From assembly GCF_964340395.1 (NCBI RefSeq), contig NC_135571.1:3727953-3791952 (forward strand): DNA of 64,000 bases, given 5' to 3'. A program made the position numbers and the translations under genes. Positions 1 to 11,444 of the stretch are shown here, in pieces. The DNA comes from Glandiceps talaboti. Taxonomy: Eukaryota; Hemichordata; Enteropneusta; Spengelidae. The stretch's first letter is position 1. Every line of letters begins with the position of its first letter. The notes below the pieces were generated by a model. The model saw only the letters and a list, made by a program, of their open reading frames with translations. It had not been told where the DNA came from and did no database searches.

Positions 1-242
1 GGAAAATCAATCAGATCAAGTTCAGAAGTTGATGACCAATTCGGAGATATTTTTCCCCTTCATCTAATTTTCTCATGATAAGCTTGACCTATCACCAGAT
101 GATTTCTTGTCTTTTCTGTCTATAATAAAGGAACTACTGCAACATGATTGTGGATTACGTAATCATTCATTTCATTAAAAAACTTGTTAAAGTCAGAGTT
201 TAATCGCTCTCTCTCCTCCTCCCCCTCCCTCCCCCTCTCTGT

Positions 243-535
243 ATGTATGTATGTATGTATGTATGTATGTATGTATGTATGTATGTATGTATGTATGTAT
301 GTATGTACGTACGTACGTACGTACGTATGGATGGATGGATGGATGGATGTATATGTGTGTGTGTATGTATGTATGTATGTATGTATGTATGTATGTATGT
401 ATGTATGTATGTATGTGCGTATGTGTGTGTATGTATGTATGTATGTATGTGTGTGTGTGTATGTATGTATGTATGTATGTATGGATGGATGTATGTATGT
501 ATGTGTGTGTATGTATCTATGTAGTTATGTTGTAT
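243..535. repeat. (TATG)n microsatellite with interruptions
   Basis: A roughly 290-bp tract of TATG repeats with short stretches of TACG, GGAT and TG. Every reading frame stays open because the unit has no stop codon, which creates spurious Tyr/Val/Cys/Met ORFs. The flanks (1-242 and 536-1090) show no recognisable gene or element. Confidence 0.97.
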
Positions 536-1094
536 GAATTTGCATTACACATGTTTGTATTTATTTTTTACCATTTAATGTTCATCATTAAACATAGACG
601 ACATAAAACAACTGACAAATATCGAGTAAAATACTCTTTTATTTTATTTACTACTTTAACAAATATACAAGTTTGTTTTTTACCAATCGGTTATATCAAA
701 ACATCTAAAGAAAGTTTATAAGTCAACTATTGTATAACTATTTTTAAAACATGGATTAAAATGCTATCAGACAAGAAAAAGAACATGAATCGCAGAATAA
801 CTGGTAAGGATGTAATCCCATCGCTGCCACCAATGTTAAAAGTTTGAAATGCATTAATCATGATCAATACCTATGTTTGGATCCCATTGGCAGAGCTGAA
901 GGGCAGAACTCCCAAGCTGAGATCAACATCACCACAACATTATTCCTAATATCTTACCAAATAGTTGCATTTTCCTCCTGTGAAATTCACTCCTCACCTC
1001 AAATAATAATTGACAATATTAATAACTGACAATATTATTGATTCACTGCATATTTATCAGCAGCGATTTGATTGATGTGGTCTGTTATTACATT

Positions 1095-1155
1095 ACCTAA
1101 CATTAACATTAACCCTAACCCTAACCCTAACCCTAACACTAACCTTAACCTATAC
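1095..1155. repeat. Interstitial telomere-like tract (CCCTAA)n
   Basis: About four consecutive CCCTAA hexamers flanked by degenerate variants (CATTAA, CACTAA, CCTTAA). This is the TTAGGG-type telomere repeat of most animals. It sits inside ordinary sequence with genes further in, so it is an interstitial tract and not a chromosome end. Healing of an old break or local repeat expansion are both possible origins. Confidence 0.8.
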
Positions 1156-1317
1156 CCAATGTGGCAGCAATGGGATGCTAAAATCACAAAATAATGCAAT
1201 GTTAGACAATACAATGATTCAAAGTACAATGTAACAACCACTATCCCTCCCTCATATTACCCATATCCATAAGAAGTGCAGAAACAGGTTGAAATCATGA
1301 TCACTGTTGAGGACACT

Positions 1318-1475
1318 GACCTTTGAGTACGGACCCAAAAATCAATTACAGTATATACAGTTATAAAAAGTACATTTATCCACAGGTGATTCAATACCGT
1401 TTTTTTTTATTACGAGTAATAAGTTATTGTACCTAAAACACATTTTCAAAAACACATTCCAGTTGCTGATGGTCC
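1318..1475 (+). repeat. Dispersed repeat family R1, partial copy
   Basis: Shares the motifs 'tacggacccaaaaatcaa' and 'acaggtgattcaata' in the same order with 19965-20235 (+) and, reverse-complemented, 14440-14665 (-). There is no ORF, so it is probably a non-autonomous transposon fragment. Its family is not recognised. Confidence 0.6.
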
Positions 1476-1685
1476 AGCTTTAAAAGAGCAAAATCACAAA
1501 AAATGGATTTATGCCTTTTTGGCACTAGTCCTTTCAACAACATAAATTGGTATTTAATACATTGACAATTGTTATTGATTATATATACACATTATATGAC
1601 AGACAAATAAATTGATCAGATATAACTAGATTTAAACATGCTAACAATAACAACGAAATCTTTCTTAAATACACAAGAGACATCA

Positions 1686-2115
1686 TTTAATTACGGTATT
1701 CCGTATTGTGAGAATCATTCAAAGACATCCCATATTAGGAGAACCATTCAAAGACATTCCTTATTAGGGGAATGATTTAAATACATTCCTTATAAGGAGA
1801 ATTATTCAAATGCATTCCTTATTAGAGGAGTCAACCGAATACACATTCCTTTTAAAGAGAATTATTCAAAGACATTTCATATTAGGAGAATCATTCAAAG
1901 ACATTCCTTATAAGGAGAACCATTTAAAAACATTCCATATTAGGACAACCATTTAAAGACATTCCATATTAGGACAACTATTTAAAGACATTCCATATTA
2001 GGACAACCATTTAAAGACATTCCATATTAGGACAACCATTTAAAGACATTCCATATAAGGAGAATCATTCCAATTCGTTCCTTATTAGGAGAATCATTCA
2101 AATACATTCGTTATC
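1686..2115. repeat. Minisatellite, ~29-bp unit
   Basis: About 14 degenerate copies of a unit of the form 'gacattccatattagga' plus 'gaaccattcaaa'. The central copies (about 1920-2060) are nearly identical and the outer ones are diverged, as expected for an array that expands and is homogenised at its centre. Non-coding. Confidence 0.9.
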
Positions 2116-2154
2116 AGAAGAAAAGGTCTATAATAGCTATAACCCCTATATTGC

Positions 2155-2745
2155 GATCGCCTGGAAAAAGTGCTACCCTAGCTAAAAGCCCAAATGTCTA
2201 AATAAAGTGCTACTCTAGCTAAGAGCCCTATAGTCTGGATAAAGTGCTACCCTAGGTAAGAGCCCTATTGTCTGGATAAAGTGCTACCCTAGCTAACAGC
2301 CATATAGTCTGGATATAGTGCTACCCTAGCTAACAGCCATATAGTCTGGATAAAGTGCTACCCTAGCCAACAGCCATATAGTCTGGATAAAGTGCTACCC
2401 GAGCTAAGAGCCCTATAGTCTGGATAAAGTGCGACCCTAGCTAAGTGCCCTATTGTCAAGATAAAGTGCTACACTAGCTAAGAGCCCTATAGTCTGGATA
2501 AAGTGCTACACTAGCTAAGAGCCCTATAGTCTGGATAAAGTGCTACCCGAGCTAAGAGCCCTATAGTCTGGATAAAGTGCTACACTAGCTAACAGTCATA
2601 TTGTCAAGATAAAGTGCTACACTAGCTAAGAGCCCTATAGTCTGGATAAAGTGCTACACTAGCTAAGAGCCTATCGTCTGGATAAAGTGCTACCCTAGCT
2701 AAGAGCCCTATTGTCAAGATAAAGTGCTTGTCGTCTGGATATATG
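2155..2745. repeat. Minisatellite, 37-bp unit
   Basis: About 15 copies of a 37-bp unit containing 'ctggataaagtgctaccc' and 'tagctaagagccctatagt'. It lies about 110 bp beyond the stop codon of the minus-strand receptor gene, so it may overlap that gene's 3' UTR. The regular spacing resembles a CRISPR array only superficially: there are no unique spacers. Confidence 0.93.
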
Positions 2746-2859
2746 TCTCGTGCCTATATAGTATTATTATAGTAAAGTGTTTCCTCTTAAGTCATTAATT
2801 CATCTGCACCATTTTGAGACTACATTATGATTAAGGAAAACAAGATTATATTACTTTGA

Positions 2860-5207
2860 TTAACAGATTTCTGTTAAGTCAATTTGATTGTTGTCTTGAC
2901 AACGTGTATTGTCAGTAACAGGATCGGTTTGTGTTTTTGTGACACAGTGATCTGTTAATAGGCCATGTAGCATAAACATTAGGAATATTAATGTTCCTTG
3001 CAAAGAGTTAAAGATTATTACAAAAGAACTTAGAATTTCATTGTTAATGAACGTCTCCATAATCGCAAAACACAAAGACAGATCCATCACAATAAATAAT
3101 TTCAAACATAGTATCATTTGCATTCGCCATTCATGTCCTTCCTGAGCAGTAGCTGAGCTACTTCGAACAACGTTAAAGGTGGAGATACCACATACGCTGT
3201 TGAAAACGAGGATGGCAATGATTGGCGCAATAAAAAATGACAATAATGCCACGTCATTGCGAATCCAGCACACATTGTCTGCTCCGTAGTCTATTCTAAG
3301 GCCAGTACATTCACATATATCAATGGCAACCAGTACTGCCACGACAACAGCAGGTAGACCCCACCCACATACCAGGTAAACAATCAAACGGACTACCCCC
3401 TGGCTTACATACAACGTCTTCTGTATAGAACGAAACGTTCTACACATGTCAAAACTCACAATGGCCATCCAACAAAATGATGTTAACCAGGTGTAATGAA
3501 GACAGGCAGCCAATGGGAAGCAAAGTTTTGGGAATTCATTAATCCCCATGCCGGAGAGGAATAGAACCTGTGCGATTAATATTGATATGACCAGATTTAA
3601 GATGATTTTCTTTGGAAAAGAGTGGATTTCCTTAGAAACACAGTAGATGATAATGTGTGCAGTGAGACTGACTATAGATACTAATGAACACGTGATTGTC
3701 AGCCATATTAACCAATACTCAGTCGACACTACTGGAAAGTTGGACTTGATATTGGCACATATATAAACAAATGCATTATGTACTACGATATGAAAGTCCA
3801 TGGTTCGAAACGTGTAACCCCTAAATTGATACACTAGGGTATTACCTTCAATATAATATTCAGATATGTTTAAACGTAACTTCTCGGTTTTATTACATGT
3901 CAAATTGACAGGATAATCAAAAGAATGGTTGGACGTGGTTAAACTTGAATCAAAACTTGTGTTCCACGAGTGATCGCTTGTGTTCCAAGTGTTGTCTATG
4001 GTGCTAGTGTCTTGGATAGAGCTAAAAAGGCGGATGCAGTTATTTAACAATGGATCGAAAAAACTATTTGTCGGGCAAGACACTTGATGGGACTTTTGGC
4101 TGTTGGTGAATAAAAATCTAACGTTCATATTTACTTGCTGTAACGTCGGCATATCAAACAAAATTGACAAGGAGAACGTGGATTTACCTCTAATATGGGG
4201 ATTACCAGTTGTTCCACATAGGGATGTAAACACATTATTACAAATAGCACAGTGGACGTTTTTATAAATGCGCTTGTTTCCTACCCCTTGTGAATTGTCT
4301 TCAACTAATGAGAAGTAGGACTTGCACATTGCTGTGTCGTTTTCGAGTTGTGCTAATTGCGAATCGTTGCTGTAAAGAGATGGTTGGCATTCGTCAATGA
4401 ATCCAACACAAGGCCTAAGACTAGAATTAGACATCTCTCTCAAAACTGGTGTGATGTAGCAGTCTGATCTGGTGTAAGTAGAATTAGCATATTCTATGGT
4501 TTGCATATAGTCGAAATCCACAGTTGCTTGAAAGTCACCAATTGATCTATGGACAGAAAGTGGACACAACCATTCTACTTTCCAAATTTCCATATCTTGG
4601 CTGCCCACCCCATGACATGTTGCACAGAATATATTACGAAATACCGTGCCATCAGGTCCTGTCACAGGAACCCCTCTCAAGGAATATTCTGTAAGAAAAG
4701 GTTAATGCAGACATTTATATCACTTGATTTTTGTAGGAATACCTTAGATTAGCAAAGCCAGGACATTGACAGTCAAATTTTACGAAAATCAACATCACTC
4801 TATACCAGGATAGTGACTACATTCAGAAACAACGGTATTTTCATTTTCATACACAGAAACAGACATAAAGACAAAATGTATACATACATACATACATACA
4901 TACATACATACATACATACATACATACATACATACATACATACATACATACATACATACGCACATACATACATACATACATACATACATACATACATACA
5001 TACATACATACATACGTACGTACTTACATACATACATACATACATATATGCACGCACGCACGCACACACACATTCACATATGCATACATACATACATACA
5101 TACATACATACATACATACATACATACATACACACATACATACATACATACATACACACATACATACATACATACATACATACATACATACATACATACA
5201 CACAAAC

Positions 5208-5240
<33 letters not shown>

Positions 5241-5682
5241 GATACACACACTTTATACCTTTGTCAGTAACGGGAGTTGTACAAAGATGACGAGTGTAGT
5301 GGTCAATCCAGTCGTTCGGACAACTTTGTGTCATCAAGACATTATAGACACAGACAGCAATCAGGTTTTTGATGTTGTTCACAACCATGTTAGTTGAAGA
5401 AGAGGTGTCATTTTGAGAGTTAGATAAGCAAATCTCTTTGTAGTCATAGCAACAATCTCCCATTGCTAAGCAACTGGCATCACAGTGACAACTCCAGAGT
5501 CGTCCTGGTGTGTTGGAGCTGTGGGTTCTGGTTGTACCACATATTGGCTGACCAGATTCAGAGAGACAGGAATCAAGTCTGCGTCCAGTGACGTCATCGT
5601 AGCACAAATTGTATTCATTGAGATCAACACAATAACTTGCTGGAACTGTCAGCAGAGTTGCTATGACGACGAGAGTAAACAT
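2860..5682 (-). CDS. Somatomedin-B-domain 7TM receptor (methuselah/adhesion-like, family B)
   Basis: Two exons: 5682-5259 and 4688-2860. The donor AAAG|gtataa and the acceptor ttacag|AATA join in phase 1 to give 750 aa. Residues 1-18 are a signal peptide (MFTLVVIATLLTVPASYC). A somatomedin-B domain follows, its core C-x-C-x3-C-x5-CC-x-DY-x3-C at residues 65-85. Then comes a long N-glycosylation-rich ectodomain with many cysteines and a short WNTS repeat (~370-390). Seven hydrophobic helices run from about 466 to 715, with the family-B features CWI in extracellular loop 2 and a QGTLIFLMF-type helix 7. I see no GPS autoproteolysis motif before TM1, so methuselah-like fits better than a cleaved adhesion GPCR. 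The short tail is about 30 residues. A possible splice acceptor (atttcag) lies 2 nt before the ATG, so a 5' UTR exon upstream is likely. Ligand unknown. Confidence 0.88.
4878..5240. repeat. (CATA)n microsatellite filling the receptor intron
   Basis: CATA/CACA tetramers occupy about 360 of the 570 bp of the single coding intron (4689-5258) of the 7TM receptor gene and end about 10 bp from its donor. On the transcribed strand this is (TATG/TGTG)n. Long ORFs here are artefacts of the repeat. Confidence 0.96.
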
Positions 5683-6271
5683 ATCTGAAATACTCTTGGT
5701 CTGAAAAATAACAAATAGAGGACTTCACACACTCAGAAGAAAATTGGACAAAAACAACAATATACCGTATTGATGCAAAAACAACAGGGCAGTGTCTCTA
5801 ATGTAGGTTCGGGTGATCATCGGATTTTATCGGTTTGTTTACATCTGTGGAAGTTATAACATATAACACTAACAGCCATACTTGATTATCATAACATGTC
5901 GCATTATATCAGTAAACAGGGTTATGGAATCGTGGCTCATGATATGCCTTCAAAAAGGCAGGTTTTGTCACTGTACTCGTTGCCTGAAACCTTTGCTTTT
6001 TCACTTAGTGTGTAGAGTTTAATCTTCTTGAAAGTATTTGGTAATGATGGGTTTTTTTCTCGGGTTGTAACAATTCATTAATCCAAACGGATTTTTAAAG
6101 CTATGTTATACTGTGAAAAACGTGAACAATTGACAAAAAAGCAATTTGTTCAAAAACAACCGAGCCCTACAACCTCTCACGAGACCCGATGGAAAAAACA
6201 AAACAAATAGACGACGCCTATTTGTATAAAAAAGCATCTGGAAATATTTATCCGATACACTACCTAATAAG
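5683..6271. other. Upstream region of the 7TM receptor gene
   Basis: About 590 bp between the receptor start codon and the palindromic element. It should hold the receptor promoter and perhaps a non-coding first exon, because an acceptor-like sequence abuts the ATG. I see no clear TATA box and no ORF of note. Confidence 0.4.
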
Positions 6272-7138
6272 TATGGGAAGCCGTTCAGGCCAAAATTATT
6301 TTTTTATTTTTGCTATAGTATTTTATATTTTTCGTACTTACAAACTAATTTTAACAGTTTATGTACTTTTATTCCATGTTCACATTATTTCAATTGAAAT
6401 AAGTTTTCATTTATTTGAGAATATTGTTTTATTTTTCGTCAAACCAGAATTATTTTAAGGATTATATATAATTGAAAGTCAAAATATATTTTTGTTAAAG
6501 TTATTTTATTTCATTTTTTAAATCTAAAAAAAAAATTCAACTTTTTTTTTTTTCTTCCCAACTTTTTTTTTTTTGGGCCGAGTCTGCTGACCAGCGCCTG
6601 TCACGAGTACGTCGTGCTCGTGACAGGCATGTCCTTCGACATCCATTACGACGTGTTTCGGCGTCAAATACACCTTCTCATTATCTTCGAAATTGGTCGC
6701 TCAAACATTATATCAGATCTCAAAACTGTTAATTTACGTGTGATAGTATCTGTTTTTTCCAACAACCGCGACTTCAGCCGCGTACACACATGTGTACACC
6801 GTCACGTTAAGGTTATCGACCGCATGTATGATGTATTACATGATGTTACGTAGGACACGATCCATGTGCAAAGGGTATAGGTAGTTAATCTAAAACAACT
6901 AAAGTTTGTTGCATCAATAACAATTACATTCATTATTGTGAAACTGACCAGAATTGAAATAAGATGGTACACTATACTGTGAGCGTGAGCAAAACAGCTT
7001 TAGGAACAAAAACGTGAGGAAAAGCGAACGCGTATTTCCAATGGGTCAGTCAGGTACTACTTCTTGTACGAGCGCACATATTGACGTCGACCTGCTGTAT
7101 TACATATCAACCTAAACCAGCTATTATCGCCTTGTTAT

Positions 7139-7189
<51 letters not shown>

Positions 7190-7887
7190 AAAGATTCAGT
7201 TTACTTCATCGTACATTGTAGTATACATTCTCTCGGTGTTCTGAGTACACATGCAAAGTTGAGAACAACACGTCTACGTATGTAATACAGCAGGTCGACG
7301 TCAACATGTGCGCTCGTACTAGAACTTAGAAGTACCTGACTGACCCATTGGAAATACCTTTACCCGTTGCACATGGATCGTACGCGGCTGAAGTCGCGGT
7401 TGTTGGAAAAAACAGATACTATCACACGTCAATTAACAGTTTTGAGATCTGATATAATGTTTGAGCGATCAATTTCGAAGGTAATAAGAACGTGATGTCA
7501 AAGGTCACGCCTCGTACTCGTGACAGGCGCCTGGTACGAGCACGACGTGCTCTGCACCGGCGCCTGTCAGCAGACTCGGCCAAAAAAAAAAGTTGGGAAA
7601 GAAAAAAATAAAGTTGAAAATTTAAAAAAAAAATAATTTAAAAAATAAAAAAAAAAACTTTAACAAAAAATATATTTTGACTTTCAATTATATATAATCC
7701 TTAAAAAAATTCTGGTTTGACGAAAAGTAAAACAATATTCTCAAATAAATGAAAACTTATTTCAATTAAAATAATGTGAACATGGAATAAAAGTACATAA
7801 ACTGTTAAAATTAGTTTGTAAGTACGAAAAATATAAAATACTACAGATAAAATAAAAAAATATTTTTGGCCTGAACGGCTTCCCATA
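6272..7887. mobile_element. Full-length palindromic (foldback) DNA transposon, 6-bp TSD
   Basis: The element begins and ends with the inverted sequence TATGGGAAGCCGTTCAGGCC and is flanked by a perfect 6-bp target-site duplication AATAAG (6266-6271 and 7888-7893). The two halves match each other almost to the middle: terminal AT-rich 270 bp, a 'gccgagtctgctga' block, a palindromic cluster of 'cgtcgtgctcgt', a 'caaccgcgacttcagccgcg' block, and an inner block with 'gacctgctgtatta'. The axis lies near a (GTT)n tract at 7139-7189. No transposase is visible, so it is non-autonomous. The 6-bp TSD and TAYGGG-like terminus recall the IS3EU superfamily, with Dada as the alternative; that assignment is from memory. 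The left half carries about 90 bp that the right half lacks. Confidence 0.88.
7139..7189. repeat. (GTT)n microsatellite at the palindrome axis
   Basis: About 16 GTT repeats at the centre of the palindromic transposon, between the two arms. In a folded RNA or DNA strand it would form the loop. Confidence 0.9.
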
Positions 7888-7893
7888 AATAAG

Positions 7894-8821
7894 CACATTG
7901 CATTGGTTTACGGTATCTTTGTTCTTGGTTAATTGTAGGTCAATAACACCACTGGATATTTGTCAGTCGAATGCAAAAATATTAAGTTACGTGATTATCT
8001 TTGTAATTTGTAATTGAATACATTGTTTTCACTAAATTGTACTGGCAAATATCCCTTGCGATCTTGTTAAAGTATAGAATATGTAGTTCTTACTGGGTTT
8101 TGCATGGTTGTATCAGACACTAACAAGAAACGGACTGTACCTAATCAACTTCAGGGCCTCGCTCGTCGACTGGCACTGTGATAGCTTCCAGGATACACGT
8201 AATAAGCAGAGATTTTTTCAGCGTAATTACAAATATGACGTTATGAAACTAAAATATTACAAATTATGAACTTTATTAATTACTTCCAAGGTGTATTTGC
8301 TCTGTGCCAAGCTGATGCAGTGAATAAAAACTCGGTTTCTTTATTTGCATCTATTTCCTACGTTTATTGGCATTTGTTCTTTTTTGTTCCGTAAGTGAGC
8401 GCCTCTTCCTACATTATCAGAGAATACTAATTTACGTCAATTCACGATCATTCATCATCAGTTTCAACCTAGTTGTTAGAATAAAAATAGAAAAGATGAT
8501 TAGGGGTAAAAAAAAAAATTGTTTGGTTCCGATTACATTCAATATATTTTAAAATAGGTGGGGCGGGTAGATTGTTTATTTTATTTTATTTTATTATATA
8601 TATTTTTTATGTGTGAGTGTCTAGTTCAGGTGCTCCATTTTTTCCAAATGGTCTCTGTGTTGTTTAATTCTTCCTATCAGATGTACAGCCATTTGAGATT
8701 GGAAGAATAATTTCATATTGTCTTTTTAAGTTTCCGCACCCACTATTTCTTGCGAGACTTCACTATTTTCGCGATTTTATTATTATTTTTCTCAAATACT
8801 TAAAAAACGTTTAGGTACACA
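7894..8821. other. AT-rich intergenic sequence
   Basis: Between the palindromic transposon and the first LINE copy. Short homopolymer and TTTTA runs occur near 8570-8610. I see no gene, no clear repeat terminus and no RNA gene. Confidence 0.4.
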
Positions 8822-10287
8822 TACATGTGATCAGTAGCGACAGTCTACCTCAACCGTTTGAGGTATCGCATGAAGACACTCACCGCGTTCTATCCAAACT
8901 GAAAGTGAAGAAGGCTCCAGGCCCTGATGGAATTAGTCCCCGTCTTTTGCGATCATGTAGGGATGAACTGTGTGAAATTATTTGCACCATATTATGTCCC
9001 AAATATATTAAAGAAAGCGATCATCATTCCTGTACCAAAGCGTTCACCGGTTACATGTTTGAACGACTACCGTCCAGTTGCGTTAACATCGATAGTTATG
9101 AAATGTTTAGAGACTCTAGTAAGTCAGTACATTAGATCTAAACTCCCACCGTCTCTTGATCCATACCAATTTGCTTATAGAAAGAACAGATCAGTTGAGG
9201 ATGCAATTTCATTAGCATTATTCAATGTAACGAGCTTCCTTGACCAGAAAATACCTAACTATTCCAGACTTTTATTCATCGATTACAGCTCAGCTTTCAA
9301 TACAATTTCACCCTTTAGATTATATGACAAACTAATATCGCTGGGACTTACTGCTAGTATATGTAAATGGGTGTTACATTTTTTATTAGATCGATCACAA
9401 GTTGTTAAAATTGGAAATAATTATTCGAAATCTCTAGTTCTTAATACTGGTACACCTCAAGGTTGTAATCTGTCGCCAATGTTATACTCATTATTTACCC
9501 ATGATTGTGTTACTGTGTCTGATAATAATTTTATCATCAAATTTGCTGATGACACCACCGTGGGCGGATTGATCAAAAACGATGAAACATCATATCGTAA
9601 TGAAGTGAACTCTATCATAACATGGTGCTCTGAAAACAATCTTGAACTGAATGTCAAAAAGACCAAAGAGATTATTGTGGACTTTCGAAGGAATCCATCT
9701 GATATTGTTCCTCTAGTCATCAACAACTCAGAGGTTGAAATAGTACAGTATTTTAAGTTTCTCGGTGTTTACCTCTCAGCCGATCTGAAATGGGAAATCA
9801 ATAATGATCATATTGTGAAGAAAGCACAGAAAAGACTGTTCTTCTTAAGACGATTGAGAAGTTTCCGTGTCAGCCAGGGACTGTTGATTAAGTTCTACCG
9901 AGCGGTGATTGAGAGTGTCCTGACACTGTCAATCATCGTTTGGTGGGGCAATGCCACAGTTGATGACCGGAAACGTCTCAATCGAATCGTTAACACTGCC
10001 AGTAGCATCATTGGATGTCAACTTCCTTTTCTTAATGAGTTGTACAACGCTCAAGTAAAGAAAAGAGCTCAGTCAATTGTAAAAGACGATTTCCATCCAG
10101 CACGTAATTTATTCCAACTTATGCGCTCAGGCGAGCGGTACCGTTCGATCAAATCAGGTTCTAATCGCACATTGTTTAGCTTTTACCCAACTGCAGTCCG
10201 CACTCTTAATGAATCAATTTAAGTTCTCTATTGACGCATCAATTTCGTGTTAGGAGTCCTCTATAGAATATTGTTTTTGTAAATTTT
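8822..10287 (+). mobile_element. L2/CR1-like LINE fragment, plus-strand copy (inverted-repeat arm A)
   Basis: It encodes the reverse transcriptase and C-terminal part of ORF2. The finger motif PGPDGIS is at 8914-8934. Then, after a frameshift near 8975-9005, come [10 protein letters not shown], the palm motif [36 protein letters not shown] (catalytic FADD), FKFLGVYLS and WWGNA to the stop at 10222. These blocks are those of L2/CR1-group non-LTR elements. The copy lacks the endonuclease and the 5' end, and it also lacks the 3' tail: it stops cleanly 65 bp after the ORF stop, where the other copy continues. It matches 11524-12989 in inverted orientation over exactly 1,466 bp with at least two substitutions (Val/Ala at CDH[V/A]G and one silent) and no length difference. 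Confidence 0.95.
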
Positions 10288-10318
10288 AAATAGTGTTGAC
10301 AATGTACGGAAAGAACAT

Positions 10319-10410
10319 TGACAGGAAAAGTTAATAATTATCTAAGAGGTGGGGAAACAACGAAATAAAACATCGCTAACTTACCGTATATCCAACTTGA
10401 AATGAGAAAA
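10319..10410 (+). repeat. Direct repeat flanking the spacer MITE, left copy
   Basis: About 90 bp sharing 'acgaaataaaacatcgctaa' and 'cttaccgtat' with 11049-11140 in the same orientation. The two copies bracket the TIR element at 10427-11020, so either a local duplication followed the insertion or the two copies belong to a larger composite element. Confidence 0.75.
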
Positions 10411-10426
10411 GATTGTTGCACGATTT

Positions 10427-11020
10427 ACACCTAAAACGATGTTGGCTTGGTGTTTCATTCATGGGACATTACAGTTAAAATGATGTTGGCTTGGTGTTTC
10501 ATTCATGGGACATTACGCGTACGCTTGTGACATATTACAAGATAGACATATGTTAACTCTAGACTAACAATAACAGAGACACACCAAACACAGCAGGATC
10601 CTTAGACTCTCTCACAGTTCTCGAAGCTTCGCATAAATAGCTAAAACTTGGGTTGTTTTGTATATATCTACTGCATAATTGTACTCGTATACTAGTATCC
10701 CTGGATCCCTAGCCCTGTACTGTGCAAGAGAGAGTCTACAGGATCCTTTGCCCAATCACATTGAACACTGATAAGCATTACTATTCTTACACAGTACAGT
10801 AGAAACAGGCTTCTAATGAAAACATTACAAATGGACTTGATATCGATGGCTTCAATTATTTATTTTCTAACTGATAATAAATCAACATATCAATTTGACT
10901 ACTTCTACATCCCCAATGCGTATGGAACCTATGTACTATTGTTTCTTTTGCATTAGAAGTTGTCTGAGTGTGTATTGTTGCATTGAATGAAAAACCAAAC
11001 CAACACCATTTTAGCTGTAA
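10427..11020 (+). mobile_element. Non-autonomous TIR element (family M1), ~594 bp
   Basis: Terminal inverted repeats of about 40 bp: the left end reads 'taaaacgatgttggcttgg' and the right end is its imperfect reverse complement. The left terminal segment is tandemly duplicated (10430-10470 and 10472-10515). Internal blocks, such as one holding 'gactacttctacatcccca', recur inverted in 13867-14226, a second and shorter copy of the same family. No ORF. Confidence 0.75.
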
Positions 11021-11048
11021 AACAGGGTATACAGAAATAAAGCACTCT

Positions 11049-11140
11049 GACAGAAAAATTTAATATTTATCAGGAGGGAAAGAACGAAATAAAACATCGC
11101 TAACTTACCGTATACCCAACTAGAAATAAGATGAGATAGT
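11049..11140 (+). repeat. Direct repeat flanking the spacer MITE, right copy
   Basis: Second copy of the ~90-bp direct repeat at 10319-10410. It lies within the spacer of the LINE inverted repeat. Confidence 0.75.
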
Positions 11141-11444
11141 GTGTGCACAGTTGTAACGACGCCCTTCCAATGTGATGATAAGTTCCAATATAGCTTTAAT
11201 GTTGTTGCTCTGATCCAATCATAAAGTGAGATATTAATTTATTATAATTTATTCACAATACTTGCGTTCTCATGATGACATAATGCGAACTGTGTTGTCA
11301 TTATTTAACGAATCGGAGACTGTTTATAAGCTCTAAAAGTGCTGATAAAGAACACCCCCACCCTTGACAAAACAAAAATATTCGTCGTCAAAATTCAATG
11401 AGTGTGATTATGACGTGTATGGCATACAATACCTCAATTTGATA

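Noticed and set aside
184-721. Long overlapping ORFs rich in Met-Tyr-Val-Cys in the TATG tract
   Set aside because: They are the six-frame echo of a tetranucleotide repeat without stop codons; no start context, domain or homology.
1-1240. Telomere-like repeats as evidence of a chromosome end
   Set aside because: Only about four perfect units, followed by tens of kilobases of genic sequence and preceded by ordinary sequence.
2155-2745. Regularly spaced 37-bp units resembling a CRISPR array
   Set aside because: No unique spacers, the whole unit repeats, and the context is eukaryotic with introns. It is a minisatellite.
6189-7898. Two similar ORFs (both with MGSRSGQ) on opposite strands
   Set aside because: They arise because the transposon arms are inverted copies; the frames are AT-rich and end without any domain.
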